Positions 42,842-52,817 of a stretch of 64,000 bases of DNA are shown one piece after another; within the stretch, counting starts at the first letter, position 1; each line of letters begins with the position of its first letter. A program made the translations under genes and the position numbers. The stretch comes from Candidatus Sumerlaeota bacterium (GTDB taxonomy: Bacteria; Sumerlaeota; Sumerlaeia; JAFGJS01), in contig JAFGJS010000094.1 of assembly GCA_016928995.1 (NCBI GenBank), positions 1-64,000 on the forward strand. Reading direction: 5' to 3'. Under the pieces are notes generated by a model, which was not told the DNA's origin, searched no databases, and was given only the letters and a program-made list of their open reading frames with translations.

Positions 42842-44596
42842 ATGAACGAACCGGAATTGACTTTAAATCCTGAGATCGCGACTCCCCGAGCGGCGGCGAA
42901 TACGTCTCTACGGCCGGCGGTGGAATGGACGATTGCGGCGGCGCTGTGCCTGATCGGGCTGTTTGTGCGTATCTGGCGTATTGATGCGATTCCGCCGGGG
43001 CTCTGGATGGACGAGGCGATCAACGGCCTGGACGCGTTCCACGTCCTGACGTCCGGGAAATGGCCGATCTTTTTTCAACACGAGGTTTATCCGCGCGAAC
43101 CGCTTTATATCTATCTGATCGTGCCGTGGGTGAAGCTGCTCGGCGCCACGCCGCAGGCGATCCGGCTGACGAGCGTGATGATTGGCGCGCTGACGCTCCC
43201 TATCGCCTACCTGTTTTTCCGCGAGTGGTTCGGCTGGCGCACGGCGCTGACGGCGCTGGCCTGCCTGGTGTTTCTGCGCTGGCATGTGCATTTCAGCCGC
43301 ACGGGCTTCCGCACGATCCTCTCGCCGCCGTTCCTCTTGCTCGGATTTTACTTTCTGCATCGCGGTCTGCGGCTGGAGCGAATGCGCGAGTATATCTTCG
43401 CGGGCGTCGCGTTCGGACTCGGTTTTTACACCTATCTTTCGTTCCGGCTCGCGCCGCTGGTCGGGATCATTTGGCTGGGGGGCTACGTCGCGCTGAACCG
43501 CAAGGCGCTGCCGCAAGGCTTCGGCAAGGGTCTGGCGGCGATGTTCGCGGCGGCGCTGCTGACTTTCACGCCGCTGGGCGTCCATTACCTGCGCGTGCCG
43601 TATCACTTCACTGGCCGGGCGGACATGGTCTCGGTTTTCGGCGGAGACAATGACAGAACGCTGGGCATGAACCTGATTCAGACGGCGCTCAACGCGCGCG
43701 ACGTGGCGCTGATGTTCGGCGTGCGCGGCGATGGCGTGGCGAAGCACAACGTGCCCGCGCGGTATGCACCGCGAACCGACGGCGTTCAAGTGGAAAAACC
43801 GCCGATGCCGGTGTTCGATCCGTTGACCTCCATCGTTTTTTACTGCGGGCTAATGGCGCTGTTTATTCAATTGTGCCGCTGGCGGCGCGACGTGGCGGCA
43901 GCGCATGCGGCGTTGCTGATGCTGGCCTGGCTGGGCGTCATGTCGTTGAATTCGATCCTCTCCAACGATCCGCCGAATCTGCTGCGCACCGTGATTATGA
44001 CGCCGGCCGTCGCGTTGACATTGGCGATGGGTTTCCTTGCAATCTACGACCTGCTCGCACAACGATTCAGCCGGAAATGGATCCTGAGCGCATTGCTGGC
44101 GCTGGTTTTTCTCGGCTATGCGGGAAACCAGATGTGGGCTTATTTTTCTCTTTATCCGCGATGTCTGCGCATCTGGGATTTCAATTCCGACCGTTGGCAA
44201 ATAGGACAGCTGGCCGCGCGAGAATCGGAGTTTTTTGAGGTTCACATGCCGTCCGACTGGCTGTATCATCCGACTGTGGAGTACGCCTTGTTATCAGCTA
44301 AGGGCGAAGCGCACGAATTGAAATTGCCGGAATCCTTGATGGCGCCGGAGGCGGACGATCAGCCCTTGAATCCCAAACCGCGTTATCTGATCTACACGGA
44401 CTGGACCGGGATCCGGCGGGACATCCACCAGCTTTTTCCCCGCGCGCGTGAAGCGGCGCATATGGATGAATATCGGAAGCCGTACGCTTATTCAATACAA
44501 CTGATCTACCCGGAGCTGAAACCGCAAACAGCACGCGACGCATTGACACAACGATTCAAAGATCGCCTTGGTAAAGCGGTCTATCCGGAGCGATAA
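42842..44596 (+). CDS. GT39/ArnT-like membrane glycosyltransferase
   Basis: A 584-residue polytopic protein with about ten membrane helices. The first loop after helix 1 carries the family motif GLWMDEAINGLDAF (acidic D-E, as in PMT/ArnT GT-C enzymes) and later HEVYPREPLYIYLIVPW. The C-terminal about 130 residues are soluble and extracytoplasmic. GT-C enzymes transfer sugars from polyprenyl phosphate donors to lipid, protein or glycan acceptors on the outer face of the inner membrane. The acceptor is unknown. I start at the ATG at 42842, because the track's extra 22 N-terminal residues are not signal-like; no strong ribosome binding site is visible for either. The gene ends 3 bases before the next ATG. 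Confidence 0.85.
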   Translation: MNEPELTLNPEIATPRAAANTSLRPAVEWTIAAALCLIGLFVRIWRIDAIPPGLWMDEAINGLDAFHVLTSGKWPIFFQHEVYPREPLYIYLIVPWVKLLGATPQAIRLTSVMIGALTLPIAYLFFREWFGWRTALTALACLVFLRWHVHFSRTGFRTILSPPFLLLGFYFLHRGLRLERMREYIFAGVAFGLGFYTYLSFRLAPLVGIIWLGGYVALNRKALPQGFGKGLAAMFAAALLTFTPLGVHYLRVPYHFTGRADMVSVFGGDNDRTLGMNLIQTALNARDVALMFGVRGDGVAKHNVPARYAPRTDGVQVEKPPMPVFDPLTSIVFYCGLMALFIQLCRWRRDVAAAHAALLMLAWLGVMSLNSILSNDPPNLLRTVIMTPAVALTLAMGFLAIYDLLAQRFSRKWILSALLALVFLGYAGNQMWAYFSLYPRCLRIWDFNSDRWQIGQLAARESEFFEVHMPSDWLYHPTVEYALLSAKGEAHELKLPESLMAPEADDQPLNPKPRYLIYTDWTGIRRDIHQLFPRAREAAHMDEYRKPYAYSIQLIYPELKPQTARDALTQRFKDRLGKAVYPER

Positions 44597-44599
44597 ACG

Positions 44600-47485
44600 A
44601 TGAAAACAAATCCACATACAAACACCTCTTTTCTTTTGCTTACGTTCATCCTGACGGCGTTGCTGGCGGGCTGCCTCGACGTGGAAGAATACCTGGCGCT
44701 GCCTTCGCCCGACGGGCGTAAACTGCTGGTTCCCGGCCTGCAATACGATTCCGATACGAGCCAGCCGATAGGCGAAATCCTGCTGGCGGCTCCGATTCCT
44801 GGCGTGGAAATCGACGACTCATTTTCCTCGCCGCTCTGGCGCCATGAGCCGGAATCGGACGATGACAAGCAGCTCGACGCGCCGTTGCGTTTCATCGGCG
44901 AGGTGGAACTGGCCGACGGCTGCGGCTGGTTGAGCGATTCGCGGCATGTGGCGTTTTGCCGGCGCACGGACGGCAACGAAGATATTTGGCTGCTGGACAC
45001 CGCGGCGGAGTATGAGAAGGGCCAAGTGCATCGCGCCACGTCACACCTTGCGCGCGACTGGAACCCGGTTCCCGAACCGGGCCGGATGTCGCTGCTGTTT
45101 GTGTCCAATCGCAACGGCGATGCGGATATCCTGCGCTTGCGGCTCGACCGGCTCGGTCGGAACGACGCCGTGGAGCCGGTGGTCGTTGCGCCGCAGGATC
45201 AGCTCGCGCCAACACTTTCCACGGATGGCCGCTGGTTGTTTTACGTCTCATACGAGCAGGTGCGGCCGATGGGATTCGTGCGGGAGCTGAAAACCGGGAG
45301 AACCGTCGTCGTTCCCGGAACGCTCGACGCCGAGGGCTATCCGCCGCAATGGATCGCCTGGCCCGCGGGCTCCAGTGAATTTTACTTCGCGCGGGAGGCC
45401 GGAGACGGCTGGAACTTGACGGGCTGCAATCCGCTCGCTGCGACACCGCAGACACAACTGCGCGATGTGATGGAACTACCAGACGCGCCTCAACGGCTGG
45501 CCGCGACGGATAGGGCGGATGAATTCCTCTTCACCGGAAAATCCGGCAAGGCATGGCTCTTGCTTATCAACCGGGAAAAACCAGCGGCGCAGGAGCTAAA
45601 GTTCGAAGGACTGCGCGTCCACGATGTGATTCCCTTCGCGGACGGCAGGCGCGCGACATTGATGGCCGGGGCGTGCGCCGGATTGGCGCGGGCGCCGTTC
45701 GAAAAGATCGACCAGCGCGTCGATATGCTGGCCGGTTTAAAGGCCGAAGTTGGAGATCGTTCGCCGTTGGACAGCATGAAATGGGTCATGGAACTGCATG
45801 CGCAGGGCTTTGAACGGGAGGCTCGCGATTTTTTCGACTCGTGGATCGACGTCTGCAACGAAGATGTGCGACGGCATTTCCGCATGGAATACGCTCGCTG
45901 GCTGGTCGCGGCGGGAGAGCCGGACAAAGCGCTCAAGTCGATGGACGAATGGCTGGTCCGCCTGTCGATGGACGAAGGCGACGTGTATGAGTTGGGCTTC
46001 GACGAAGCCCTGGTTTATGAGAACCAGGGCGCCAAGGCGTTTCGCTCGCTGGAGCGGCTGGCCTTGCGCGGCCAATTGAAAGCGGAAGACCGCATTCGCG
46101 CGTTGCAGTTGCTGGCGAGCGTGGAGTTCGATGTGTACAAGCAATTCGGCGCGGCGGAGCGCTACTATAAACAGGCGGAAGTGCTGCACCGCGCCAGCCA
46201 GATCAAAGAGCCGCTGAAACTCGACGACCGCATGCGAACATTAGCCACTGAAAATCTGGATTTGATCGAGGCGATGAGCGATTACTTCGAGGCGTCAAAG
46301 GAACGCCGCATTCGCTTTGAAAACATACAGCCGCCCCGGCGATTGGCGCCGGAACGTGATTTCAAGATGCTGCTGACCGCCGTGCGGACCGCGCCGGATT
46401 TCGCGCCCGCGCTGGAGCGGCTGCCTTTGGCCGCGCAGTCGGAAAAGGATCGCGAAAAGGCGGTGAAGACGCTGCTCTCCATCGAATCAAGCAGCCCGAC
46501 GTTGATTCTGCGCATGCTGCTCGAACTGGACGATGTGGATGCGGCGCGCGATTACCTGTTGAAGAATACAAGAAGCGTTGTGCAAAACACAGAAGTGCAA
46601 AACGAGCTGCACAAACTATTGCGGCAAATCATCACAGTACAGCCATGGCCGGCGGATGCAACAGACTCCGAGCGCTGGGAATTGTTATGGGATGAAAAAA
46701 CCTTGGAAGCCATCTCGCAATATTTACCGCAATCGTCCCAGCATTTGTCTGTCGCAGTGAACCTCCGCCGTGCGATGGCAAGCGGTGACACGGCGCAGAT
46801 CGACGATGCAATGCGCGTGGCGTCGTCGTATTTCCTACAGGCCGCCCAACAAAAAATCGATGTGACCGGCGGACTGATACTGATGGCTTGCTGCACGGGT
46901 CAAGAGCATTGGGAGCGCTTCCGCTTCAAAGAGGCTTATACGCAATTCGACTCCGCGCGGCAACTCTTGGCGCAGGCCTACGCGATACAGACCAAAGACG
47001 ATGCGCCTCTGCTGGATGCGGCGGAGTATCGCGAACAGAAAATCTGGCTGGACGCCCACGCCGCGCTGATGAAACAGGCGCCGCGCATGGGCAAGCCGTA
47101 TATCAAATTCATGCAAATCACCAGTCCGTTGCGCAAGGCGCGCTATGCCGGAAAAATCGATCCGGATGTCGCTCATCAAATGGCGCAATATTCGCTGACC
47201 GCATTGAGCGCGACGGATGATCCGCAGTTGCAGGCGCTTTGTCTGCTGGCCGCGGCTGACGCCTATGATACGTTGAATCATCCTCGCATCTCCGCGGCCT
47301 GTTGCCGCCGGACGCTGGAGTTGAAGCCCACGATGCCGTTGCGGCTCATGGCGCATTGGCGCTTGCTGCAAAACGCCGAACGCGAGGGCGACACGTGGCT
47401 CGTGCGTCAACATATGGCCTCCATCCGAGAGCAAATTCCCGGCGATCGACTGTTGCAGGCGCTGTTTGCGGAGGATCAGCCATGA
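44600..47485 (+). CDS. Large lipoprotein with TolB-like propeller and TPR-like helices
   Basis: A 961-residue protein with a lipoprotein signal (LTFILTALLAGC). The first about 330 residues after the signal are beta strands with WD40/TolB-like PD40 patterns (GWLSDSRHVAFCRRTDGNEDIWLLD, LLFVSNRNGDADIL, LSTDGRWLFYVSY). The remaining 600 are helical and TPR-like (EARDFFDSWIDVCNEDVRRHF, AERYYKQAEVLH, AYDTLNHPRISAACCRRTLELKP). I know of no family with this exact layout. It starts 3 bases after the GT39 gene and overlaps the downstream kinase by ATGA, so the four-gene unit is probably translationally coupled. It could be the periplasmic ligand-sensing partner of that kinase. Confidence 0.75.
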   Translation: MKTNPHTNTSFLLLTFILTALLAGCLDVEEYLALPSPDGRKLLVPGLQYDSDTSQPIGEILLAAPIPGVEIDDSFSSPLWRHEPESDDDKQLDAPLRFIGEVELADGCGWLSDSRHVAFCRRTDGNEDIWLLDTAAEYEKGQVHRATSHLARDWNPVPEPGRMSLLFVSNRNGDADILRLRLDRLGRNDAVEPVVVAPQDQLAPTLSTDGRWLFYVSYEQVRPMGFVRELKTGRTVVVPGTLDAEGYPPQWIAWPAGSSEFYFAREAGDGWNLTGCNPLAATPQTQLRDVMELPDAPQRLAATDRADEFLFTGKSGKAWLLLINREKPAAQELKFEGLRVHDVIPFADGRRATLMAGACAGLARAPFEKIDQRVDMLAGLKAEVGDRSPLDSMKWVMELHAQGFEREARDFFDSWIDVCNEDVRRHFRMEYARWLVAAGEPDKALKSMDEWLVRLSMDEGDVYELGFDEALVYENQGAKAFRSLERLALRGQLKAEDRIRALQLLASVEFDVYKQFGAAERYYKQAEVLHRASQIKEPLKLDDRMRTLATENLDLIEAMSDYFEASKERRIRFENIQPPRRLAPERDFKMLLTAVRTAPDFAPALERLPLAAQSEKDREKAVKTLLSIESSSPTLILRMLLELDDVDAARDYLLKNTRSVVQNTEVQNELHKLLRQIITVQPWPADATDSERWELLWDEKTLEAISQYLPQSSQHLSVAVNLRRAMASGDTAQIDDAMRVASSYFLQAAQQKIDVTGGLILMACCTGQEHWERFRFKEAYTQFDSARQLLAQAYAIQTKDDAPLLDAAEYREQKIWLDAHAALMKQAPRMGKPYIKFMQITSPLRKARYAGKIDPDVAHQMAQYSLTALSATDDPQLQALCLLAAADAYDTLNHPRISAACCRRTLELKPTMPLRLMAHWRLLQNAEREGDTWLVRQHMASIREQIPGDRLLQALFAEDQP

Positions 47486-48828
47486 AGATTCTGAGCATGC
47501 GCACGCGATTTATTCTGCTTTGCCTGGCGTCGATTGCACTGCTCGGATTCGCGCTGGCCGTCGTGACAGGCTACGCCGTGCATCGGAAGCGCATGGCCGT
47601 CGAGTATGAAACGCGCCGCCTCATCCAGGTAAACGGCCAGAAACTTGTGCGTCAATTGGAAGAGACACTCTCCAAGGAATCGGCTAGCGAACAAGAGTCA
47701 AAACCCAGCCGCGTGAGCGATAGCGCGCTGGCGGCGCTGCGCAAGCACCTGGAAAGCATGGATCAGCCCTTTAAGGTTTATTATCGCATCGAAGACCTGA
47801 GCGGAAAACACAGCATCGAGCATGAGATCATCTCGCTCACGCCAAACACCGCAAGCGCCAGCAACGATCCGCCAGACACGGTGCATTCGGAGCGTTTCAT
47901 GGTGCATTGGAACGAACAGGAAGTCGGCGAATTGGTGGTCGGCGCCACGGAGGAGATGGTGCTCGAACAGATTCGGGAATACGGCTCGGATATTTCAACA
48001 GTTCTCACGATGCTCACCGCGGCGATGTTCGTGCTGATGGTCGCCACATTTTATCTGCTGTGGAAGGCGTTTCAGCATTGGATGCAGCTCGAGCACGACC
48101 GCGAGCGTCAGGAGCGCATGGCCTACATCGGCACGCTAGCCGGAGGATTGGCGCATGAAATCCGCAATCCACTGAACGCGATGAATATCAATCTGGATTT
48201 AATCCGCGAAGAGCTGGAGGATCCGCGCGAGGATTTGCGGCAGCGCACCGGGGAGATGATCTCGCTGTTGCAAAACGAGGCGCGGCAGCTGAACCATACG
48301 CTGAGCGACTTTTTATCGTACGCCATGCCGCGCAATGACGTCATGGGCGCCTGCGATATCGCGGCGGTGGCGCGCCAGACCGCGGCGCTGCTGCGGCCGG
48401 AGTATGAGCGCAAAGGCGCCGAGCTGCACGTGGAAGCGCCGGACAACCTGACGCTGCTGGGCGGCAGCGAACGATTGAGCAAGGCGCTGGCCAATCTGCT
48501 GCTCAACGCGTTACAGGCCATGCGGCCCGATGACGAGGACGATTCCGCGCAGCAGGCGACGGCGAGGACGGATCTTCGCGTCAAGCAAAACGGCGAGACA
48601 TGCGTGATCGACGTGCGCGACACCGGACCGGGCATCTCTCCCGACCAGCGCGAGAAGGTGTTCGAAGTTTTTCACTCGACCAAAAAAGGGGGATCCGGCT
48701 TCGGTTTGGCCATCGCGTTGCGCACCGTGGAGTCCCATGACGGCGCGCTGCGCATCATGGATGTGCCCGAAGGCGAAACCGGCGCATGGTTTCGCATTGA
48801 ACTCCCGATCCGCAAGGCGGGAAACTGA
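47482..48828 (+). CDS. Membrane sensor histidine kinase
   Basis: 448 residues. The start overlaps the preceding stop (ATGA), with GGAGGATC before it; the track ORF is 60 codons too long. Membrane helix 1 (about 9-30) and helix 2 (about 175-197) bracket a periplasmic domain of about 140 residues. The phospho-acceptor site is GGLAHEIRNPLNAM, the N-box NLLLNALQAM, G1 DTGPGIS and G2 GGSGFGLAIA. It belongs to the HisKA/NtrB-like group. No response regulator is encoded nearby. Translational coupling to the large lipoprotein suggests a shared signal. Confidence 0.93.
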   Translation: MKILSMRTRFILLCLASIALLGFALAVVTGYAVHRKRMAVEYETRRLIQVNGQKLVRQLEETLSKESASEQESKPSRVSDSALAALRKHLESMDQPFKVYYRIEDLSGKHSIEHEIISLTPNTASASNDPPDTVHSERFMVHWNEQEVGELVVGATEEMVLEQIREYGSDISTVLTMLTAAMFVLMVATFYLLWKAFQHWMQLEHDRERQERMAYIGTLAGGLAHEIRNPLNAMNINLDLIREELEDPREDLRQRTGEMISLLQNEARQLNHTLSDFLSYAMPRNDVMGACDIAAVARQTAALLRPEYERKGAELHVEAPDNLTLLGGSERLSKALANLLLNALQAMRPDDEDDSAQQATARTDLRVKQNGETCVIDVRDTGPGISPDQREKVFEVFHSTKKGGSGFGLAIALRTVESHDGALRIMDVPEGETGAWFRIELPIRKAGN

Positions 48829-48848
48829 ACTTTCACCTGGAGCGAAAC

Positions 48849-50324
48849 ATGAGCCTGTGCGAACGCATCGAACATGACTCCCGGCGGCTGGAAGCGCTGA
48901 TCGGGGCGCTGGAGCAAATGGAGCGCGAAATGGAGGCATTACGCAAAAGCGTCGAGTACCATAAACGCAATTATTTCTCCACCGAAGAGCACGATCAGAT
49001 TGAAAATCTCCTCTTTCGTTACAACGGCTGCCGGACGGAGCTGTGGCGCATGCTCAACGAATACCGCGAGTGGATCCGCGGAATCGAAGCGCCGCTGGAC
49101 CGGGCGCGCGCGTTCCTGATCGGCTACGCGGCGTCGCTCACGCTGTACTACTTCGGCGGGCGCGTGGCACAGTCCTTTCTGCGCTCCGAGGCCGTTCGGT
49201 CAAAGCTCAACGAACGCTTCTTTCGCTCCGGCATCGAGGCCGGCAGTTTTGATCAGCTTTTTCAGAACCTGACCGATCCGGCGAACTTGCGCGATCTGGA
49301 AACGACGAAGGAAATCTTCAGCGAGGCGCTGAACGACAGGGAGTCCACGCTCTCGCGCCTGCGTGAGGAAGACGCGAAAAGCGCGAAATGGATGCAGCGG
49401 ATCTTTGAACTGCAAATCCGCATCGAGCCGTTGCGCGACGCGATTCTGCGCGATTCCTCGCTCGTTTCGCCCTCCGTGCGCAACGCCCTGCGGCACAATG
49501 AAATCGTCAAACACGCGCGCTCCATGCTGCAGGCCGGCATGAGCCGCCTGGAAGCCTTGCGGGCGCTGGTGTTCGACCGCGGAGGCCATCTGCGCGCGCC
49601 GCTCGCGCGTTCGCTGGAGTTCGACGACGCGGAACTCGAGGCGATGCGCAAGCTGCTGCGCCCCGGCGACCTGGTATTCACATACACCGAAGGCTTCATG
49701 AGCAACCTGTTTCTGCCCGGCGTGTTCAAGCACGGCATCACCTACGCCGGATCGCCGCAGGAGCGCCGCGCCGCAGGAGTCACACAGCCGCCGGACGGCG
49801 CGCCCGAGGAGTTGCATACGCGTTTCATGGATGCGCTGAACACCGAACGGCTGCCTGACGGACGGATGGCGAATCAGGTGGAAGCCATCGCCGAGGGAGT
49901 GATCCTGAATTGCTTCGACACGAATGCGCGTAAAAATTGCAACCGCATGACGGCGCTGCGTCCGCGCATCTCGGACGCCGAACGCGCGCGGTTCCTGGCG
50001 AACGTGTTTCGCTTCGTCGGCAACCGCTACGACTTCACGTTCAACTTCAACGACGGCAGCTGCCAGAGCTGCACCGAGGTGATCTACCGCAGCCTGAACA
50101 AACTGGGGCGGGTGAATTTTGCATTGACGCCGCGCATGGGCCGCCCGACGCTTTCGGCGGACGATATCATCCGCCACGCGTTGCCGTCGGACGCGCAATC
50201 GCTCGATTTCATCTTCCTCGCCGAACGCGACGATTCCCGCGAGGGAAACCGATGCAAATTGCATACCGGCGCGCAGGGTTACGAACGATTGGTTGACTTG
50301 ATGCGCGAATCAAATGGATCATGA
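48849..50324 (+). CDS. YiiX-like permuted papain-fold hydrolase with N-terminal coiled coil
   Basis: A 491-residue protein. The N-terminal about 230 residues are coiled coil and helices with one possible membrane-associated segment (FLIGYAASLTLYYFGG). The C-terminal about 220 residues match the permuted NlpC/P60 (YiiX/YebB, PF05708-type) pattern: LRPGDLVFTYTEG, then the catalytic histidine in FKHGITYAG and the cysteine late in QSCTEVIYRSL. Known relatives are cysteine peptidases, amidases or acyltransferases acting on peptidoglycan or lipids; the substrate here is not known. It starts 20 bases after the kinase and is followed after 3 bases by the phosphoesterase. Confidence 0.82.
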   Translation: MSLCERIEHDSRRLEALIGALEQMEREMEALRKSVEYHKRNYFSTEEHDQIENLLFRYNGCRTELWRMLNEYREWIRGIEAPLDRARAFLIGYAASLTLYYFGGRVAQSFLRSEAVRSKLNERFFRSGIEAGSFDQLFQNLTDPANLRDLETTKEIFSEALNDRESTLSRLREEDAKSAKWMQRIFELQIRIEPLRDAILRDSSLVSPSVRNALRHNEIVKHARSMLQAGMSRLEALRALVFDRGGHLRAPLARSLEFDDAELEAMRKLLRPGDLVFTYTEGFMSNLFLPGVFKHGITYAGSPQERRAAGVTQPPDGAPEELHTRFMDALNTERLPDGRMANQVEAIAEGVILNCFDTNARKNCNRMTALRPRISDAERARFLANVFRFVGNRYDFTFNFNDGSCQSCTEVIYRSLNKLGRVNFALTPRMGRPTLSADDIIRHALPSDAQSLDFIFLAERDDSREGNRCKLHTGAQGYERLVDLMRESNGS

Positions 50325-50327
50325 CTC

Positions 50328-51203
50328 ATGCGGATAATTCACTTCAGCGACTTGCACGTTTGGCGGATGCGGCTCGATTGGGACTTATATCCGCGGCGCT
50401 TCCTGGGGCTGGCGAACCTGGCGCTGAACCGAGCGCGCGTGTTCCCTCATCGCGTGGCGGAGCGGCTGGCGCGACAGTTGACCGAGGAAGAAGCGGACGC
50501 CGTGATCTTCTCCGGCGACCTGACCACTACTTCATACTCCGGTGAATTCGACCTGGGCCGAAAGCTGATGACGCCGTTAATGGAGAAGTACGGCGACCGA
50601 TTCCTCACGATTCCAGGCAACCATGACCGCTATACGCCGCGCGTGACACGCGAACGCTGGATGGAACAGCGTTTTTTGCATGGCGAACAGAAGCGCGTGG
50701 CGCTGCGTTCGTTGAGCGAGAAGCTTTCCGCGCTGCTGATCGACGCCTCGTTCCCACAGCTGATTTGGGCGCGCGGAAAAATTGATGCGGAAACGCTGGA
50801 CGCGATCAGCGCATTGCTGGAAAACGAAAAACAAAACAAACGCGACGTGATCGTCGTCTGCCATTATCCCATCGCCTACCCTCAGCGGCTGGGCGGACTG
50901 CATCGTGCGCTGGACGGACATGGCTTGATCGGCGAAGCGATGCTGCGCGAGCGGATCGACCAGCCGCCGGTCGTCGCCTATCTGCACGGCCATGAGCATC
51001 GGCGTTGGGCGGTGCGGTTGAATCGCATCGTCAGCCTGAACGCAGGCAGCGCAGGCAAACTTTCCTCACGACCTGCCGACGGACCGGGCTATATTTCCTT
51101 CAACATACAGAACGGCGTTGTGGAAAATGTGGAAGCCGTTTATCTAAGGGCGCCTGATTTCGAGGAATGGACGCGCCGCAATCTCGAAATTGAACCTCTT
51201 TAA
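50328..51203 (+). CDS. Calcineurin-like metallophosphoesterase
   Basis: 291 residues with the five metallophosphoesterase motifs: FSDLHV (D-x-H), FSGDLT (G-D), IPGNHD (G-N-H-D), VVCHYP (H) and LHGHEHRRW (G-H-x-H). Dinuclear metal-dependent hydrolysis of phosphodiesters or lipid phosphates is typical; UDP-diacylglucosamine hydrolase-like or CpdA-like roles are both possible. Only 3 bases separate it from the YiiX-like gene, so it closes the lipoprotein-kinase operon. Confidence 0.92.
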   Translation: MRIIHFSDLHVWRMRLDWDLYPRRFLGLANLALNRARVFPHRVAERLARQLTEEEADAVIFSGDLTTTSYSGEFDLGRKLMTPLMEKYGDRFLTIPGNHDRYTPRVTRERWMEQRFLHGEQKRVALRSLSEKLSALLIDASFPQLIWARGKIDAETLDAISALLENEKQNKRDVIVVCHYPIAYPQRLGGLHRALDGHGLIGEAMLRERIDQPPVVAYLHGHEHRRWAVRLNRIVSLNAGSAGKLSSRPADGPGYISFNIQNGVVENVEAVYLRAPDFEEWTRRNLEIEPL

Positions 51204-51358
51204 TCCTTCGTGTTTGTACGCTCCAAGGCCAGGCTAGCGGAAAATTGGCTGTCATTGCTTTCAGCGCGGATGATTAATTTGTTGACGACAGATATTTATT
51301 TTGTCACTGTTGTGATCAAATTATTCAATCAACGGCAATATTGGAGGATAGCAGCAAG

Positions 51359-51820
51359 ATGGAATTTAGAAAACGCAAACCTTATCTGGAGCAGGATGTG
51401 TGGGTCGCGATTGTATCGGCTTATCAACGTTTTTACCCGACCTACGTCGCGCTGTTCCGGCGTTTCGGACTTTCTCCCGAACAATATAATGCCCTGCGCA
51501 TCCTGAACGGAGCGGGCGAGGAAGGCCTGCCGGTGAAGGCTATCGCCGCTCGCATGCTGCATCGCACTCCGGACATCACCCGGCTGATCGACCGGCTGGA
51601 GCGCGCCGAGCTCGTGGAGCGCAATCGCACCGCGCTCGACCGCCGCGTTGTGATGGTCACCCTGACTGAAAAGGGGCTCGAACGGCTGGATAACATCGAC
51701 GAGCCGTTGCGCGAGCTTCACTTTCAAAATTATCACCATATGGATCCGGAAATCCTGCGCAACGTCACGGAATTCTTGAATCAACTGCAGCCTGGCGAAC
51801 AAAAAACAGAACGGCTATAA
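51359..51820 (+). CDS. MarR family transcriptional regulator
   Basis: 153 residues. The start is the ATG at 51359, since GGAGG (51343) would lie inside the longer TTG ORF of the track. It has the winged-helix core GLPVKAIAARMLHRTPDITRLIDRLERAELVERNR and the wing motif ALDRRVVMVTLTEKG (D-x-R-x-x-x-V-x-L-T-x-x-G). MarR proteins usually repress an adjacent gene and respond to small phenolic or redox signals. The nearest target is the secreted unknown downstream or the divergent/upstream operon; no clear palindrome is visible in the 155-base upstream gap. Confidence 0.93.
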   Translation: MEFRKRKPYLEQDVWVAIVSAYQRFYPTYVALFRRFGLSPEQYNALRILNGAGEEGLPVKAIAARMLHRTPDITRLIDRLERAELVERNRTALDRRVVMVTLTEKGLERLDNIDEPLRELHFQNYHHMDPEILRNVTEFLNQLQPGEQKTERL

Positions 51821-51869
51821 ATTTCACTGCGCAAGGAACCGCCAGCGTCAAATCCGAAGCAGGTTCTGC

Positions 51870-52811
51870 ATGATGTTTCACACATTGTGTCATCGCCATC
51901 AACGACAGCGGCTTGGAATCGTTGTCACAACGGCGCTCATCACATTAGGAAGCGCGCTTTGCATCAGGGCGGAGACGAATTCAATTGTCTCCGCCGATTT
52001 CTCGTCGAGCGGCACATTGGTCGTGTTCATCAGCAGCGCGGATCAAAATCAACAGCGGGAATTTTACGAACAATGGCTGCCGCAAATCGAGGCGACGGCC
52101 TTGATGCTGAATACGCAGGTGTGCATGCACAACGTATCCAACGGCTCGCCCGAGGAGATGACGATCACACCATCGATTTATTTCCAGAATGCTCGCGGAC
52201 GCTCGCTGTTTACCGGACGCTATACGCAGCTTGAACAGATCGAGCGTTTCATCCTCGACGCCCGAGCGAATCCATTGACGGAAGTTCAAACCGAGCATGA
52301 AAACGTACCTGTATGGCTGAGCGGCCGCGCCGCCGTTCTCGCGCCGTTCAAAATCTCCCGTTTTCACAGCGAGGATTCCAAACCCGCCGAGCTCAATGAA
52401 GTTGAATTTTTCCAGCGCGCGCATGAAGCTGTGCTGAAGTGCATGCGGAAATTCGAACCGATGAAAACCTTCACGGCGCGACGCATCGACCGGTGTTTTC
52501 AAATGGAGTTTGAGCCCACCCGGCTGTCCATGGGAAAACTCGGCGTCGGCGTGGCGCTGTTTTCACCGTTCGACAGCATCCAACCGGTGTTCCGGCAAGA
52601 GCCGGAGCAATTGCAGGGAGAATGGAGCGAATGGGAAGAGCTGTTTCAACGCGCCGCGCGCCTGCTTGAAGAGCAAATTTTCCATCAGATGAGCAACTCT
52701 GAAACCGGCGACGCGTTCCTGCCCGTGCCCATTCATGCCCCGATAAGGAGTTGGGATCAATTAAACCTGTCTTTGCCTGCTGCGCTGGAAAGCCGCGATG
52801 CTACTAAATGA
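51870..52811 (+). CDS. Secreted hypothetical protein
   Basis: A 313-residue protein with a signal peptide (LGIVVTTALITLGSALCIRAE). The part from about 45 to 140 could be a thioredoxin-like fold lacking the C-x-x-C pair (TLVVFISSADQNQQREFYEQWL, TPSIYFQNARGRSLFTGRY). The rest is helical with cysteines at 190 and 210. I do not recognise a family. It follows the MarR gene after 49 bases and converges with the Kelch gene at 6 bases. Confidence 0.65.
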   Translation: MMFHTLCHRHQRQRLGIVVTTALITLGSALCIRAETNSIVSADFSSSGTLVVFISSADQNQQREFYEQWLPQIEATALMLNTQVCMHNVSNGSPEEMTITPSIYFQNARGRSLFTGRYTQLEQIERFILDARANPLTEVQTEHENVPVWLSGRAAVLAPFKISRFHSEDSKPAELNEVEFFQRAHEAVLKCMRKFEPMKTFTARRIDRCFQMEFEPTRLSMGKLGVGVALFSPFDSIQPVFRQEPEQLQGEWSEWEELFQRAARLLEEQIFHQMSNSETGDAFLPVPIHAPIRSWDQLNLSLPAALESRDATK

Positions 52812-52817
52812 AACGCG

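Noticed and set aside
47302-47481. 60-codon N-terminal extension of the second histidine kinase
   Set aside because: It overlaps the lipoprotein gene in another frame; the ATGA overlap with GGAGGATC marks the true start at 47482.
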